Source: Candidatus Altarchaeales archaeon
GTDB lineage: Archaea > Altiarchaeota > Altiarchaeia > IMC4 > QMZM01
NCBI GenBank assembly: GCA_003663045.1
Contig: QMZG01000066.1
Coordinates: 1 to 6,363, forward strand
Length of the DNA stretch: 6,363 nucleotides
Reading direction: 5' to 3'
Position numbers and translations under genes: made by a program. Every line of letters starts with the position of its first letter. The stretch's first letter is position 1. Positions 5,149 through 6,363 of the stretch are shown here, piece by piece. The notes beneath the pieces are model-generated. The model saw only the letters and a program-made list of their open reading frames with translations. It searched no databases and was not told the origin of the DNA.

Positions 5149-6363
5149 CTAAATTTCATATTCCCTGCCCTTCTCAACAACATCCACATTATCAAAAAAT
5201 TCTTTGAACATCTCCGGATGCTCGGTATGCACCGGAAACAGTTTCTTTGGATTTATCTCTCTGATAATTTTTATCAACTCGGACCTTGGGGCATGACCCG
5301 AGCAATGAGCCTGATAAAATTCCAGATTAAAGTGGTCGAGCCAGTTTTTCATTCTCTCATAACTTATTTCCATTTCTTCGTTGAATGGCTCGGAAAGAGA
5401 ATGAATATATACCCCATTCTCCGGCTTCAGATCTATGAGATTGTTGAAGTACCAGAAATTTAGTACGATCATATACGCACTCTGATTTTCTCGGAGTTCA
5501 TCGGCAGTAACGATATTCTGGTAATGCAATCGATTTTTGATAAACCTGTAGTTGCTGTAGTCATCATCATTGTATGTACCAGTTCCCAGTTTTGGTTTAA
5601 AGAGCATGATATTCTCATCATCTGAATTGGGAACAGATAATTTTTTATCCGAGGCATATCTTTCAAGAAAACATGCGTGTTTGAAACTTATTACAACTTT
5701 CCTGTCTGATTCTCTGGCGATTTTGTAGAACGTTCTAAAGCGATCCACGTCCTTGAAATTGAAATCTGCTATAACCAAGCCGTTGGTATTATCGATAATA
5801 CTCTTCGCGGTATTGTAGACTGTTTGTTCGGTTGATTTATCCTCTTTGATGTCGATTCTTGTACCTTCCGTTATCATCGCTACAGGTTTTGATTCTTTGG
5901 CCTTTTCTACAAAATCAAGTGTCATCTGGGGATTATTTCCATGGAGCCTTAGGTCTCCCGTGTATACAACGGAACCATCTGAGGTGTGGATTATAAATCC
6001 GTATGCTCCTGGAACGGAATGATCGACATGGACCGGCTCAATCTCCAAATTACCTATCTTTAATTTATCACCCGTTCTGAATGTTTTGAATACCCTTTCT
6101 ATGGGTGGTTTTTTGTAATCTTTTCTGAAGAGGGGTCTCCTCTTAAAATTCAGGACCTCATTCTCTATATCCCTCTTACTCTGCTCCTCAACTGCCTCTA
6201 AGATTAATTTTGCCGTTTCTCCGCAGTATATTGGGATATTCTCATTAAGAAAGGAGATGTAATTAGCATGATCGGCATGAGCGTGAGATAAAAGAACTGC
6301 ATCGATATCCGGCTCCTCAGGAGGTCTTCCATAGTGGGTTAACAGATCATTCCTGTAGACACC
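5149..6363 (-). CDS. RNase J-like metallo-beta-lactamase / beta-CASP nuclease, 5' partial
   Basis: Proteins of this class are zinc-dependent ribonucleases acting in RNA maturation and decay in the cytoplasm. The frame is open to the right edge, giving 404 residues; the TTG at 6046-6048 is an internal leucine codon. Counting from the edge, the fragment starts GVYRNDLLTHYGRPPEEPDI. It shows the metal-binding HAHADH (27-32), motif III His115 in VDHSVPGAYGF and Asp137 in YTGDLRLHG. These lie in the metallo-beta-lactamase part. The beta-CASP part has an acidic motif A at ITEGTR (Glu166), motif B in HCSGHAPRSEL (His357) and motif C in FPVHTEHPEMF (His379). SGHA-x-EL followed by PVH is typical of the RNase J group rather than of CPSF-type archaeal enzymes. 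The protein ends 25 residues after His379, so it lacks the extra C-terminal domain of bacterial RNase J. Roughly 50-80 N-terminal residues should lie outside the window (inference). All visible catalytic residues are present; the RNA substrate is unknown. Confidence 0.88.
   Translation of the reverse strand, partial: GVYRNDLLTHYGRPPEEPDIDAVLLSHAHADHANYISFLNENIPIYCGETAKLILEAVEEQSKRDIENEVLNFKRRPLFRKDYKKPPIERVFKTFRTGDKLKIGNLEIEPVHVDHSVPGAYGFIIHTSDGSVVYTGDLRLHGNNPQMTLDFVEKAKESKPVAMITEGTRIDIKEDKSTEQTVYNTAKSIIDNTNGLVIADFNFKDVDRFRTFYKIARESDRKVVISFKHACFLERYASDKKLSVPNSDDENIMLFKPKLGTGTYNDDDYSNYRFIKNRLHYQNIVTADELRENQSAYMIVLNFWYFNNLIDLKPENGVYIHSLSEPFNEEMEISYERMKNWLDHFNLEFYQAHCSGHAPRSELIKIIREINPKKLFPVHTEHPEMFKEFFDNVDVVEKGREYEI

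Noticed and set aside
5218..5666. ORFs on both strands within the RNase J-like gene
   Set aside because: They overlap the beta-CASP coding frame, which carries motifs B and C, and are shadows of it.
6046..6048. TTG as start of the RNase J-like protein
   Set aside because: The same frame is open upstream to the window edge and encodes the essential HAHADH metal-binding motif.

Overview
The window looks archaeal. It is A+T-rich by eye and uses AGA/AGG for Arg and ATA for Ile heavily. It carries an NfeD-slipin pair of the type studied in Pyrococcus, a PdxT of archaeal type, and a short RNase J-like beta-CASP nuclease. One promoter candidate fits a leaderless archaeal transcript. A euryarchaeal or Thermoplasmatota-like source is my guess, but the sequence does not fix the lineage.

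Positions 1-2611 (+ strand) hold three genes in a row: the 3' part of an NfeD-type membrane serine protease (1-1191, 5' end outside the window), a slipin/stomatin-like membrane scaffold (1243-1986), and the glutaminase subunit of pyridoxal 5'-phosphate synthase, pdxT (2006-2611). NfeD and slipin are a classic functional pair: the protease domain acts on the slipin C-terminus at the membrane. PdxT is metabolically unrelated, and its partner PdxS is not in the window.

Positions 2612-2892 contain no intact gene. Pieces of protein-like sequence lie in all three forward frames. They read best as a decayed, multiply frameshifted gene, possibly a DDE transposase of IS6 type (tentative). The T-rich end signal for the minus-strand operon also lies here, as does a perfect 12-bp tandem duplication.

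Positions 2893-4787 (- strand) hold two tandem, paralogous, polytopic membrane proteins of unknown function. They overlap by 4 bp (ATGA) and are probably transcribed together from a promoter with its TATA box near 4811-4818.

Positions 4788-5148 hold the degraded 3' end of what looks like an AbiEii-type nucleotidyltransferase toxin gene. It has at least one frameshift, a stop at its upstream end, and no 5' portion. A TATA-like box, a 13-bp palindrome and a strong Shine-Dalgarno lie just upstream and open a 41-codon out-of-frame ORF.

Positions 5149-6363 (- strand) hold most of an RNase J-like metallo-beta-lactamase/beta-CASP protein whose N-terminus lies beyond the right edge. Its coding frame is open to the window end, so the TTG at 6046-6048 is not the start.

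I found no tRNA, rRNA, CRISPR array or intact mobile element. The most unusual content is the two decayed gene relics (2627-2888 and 4858-5083) flanking the duplicated membrane-protein operon. I did not find convincing evidence of a complete new system.
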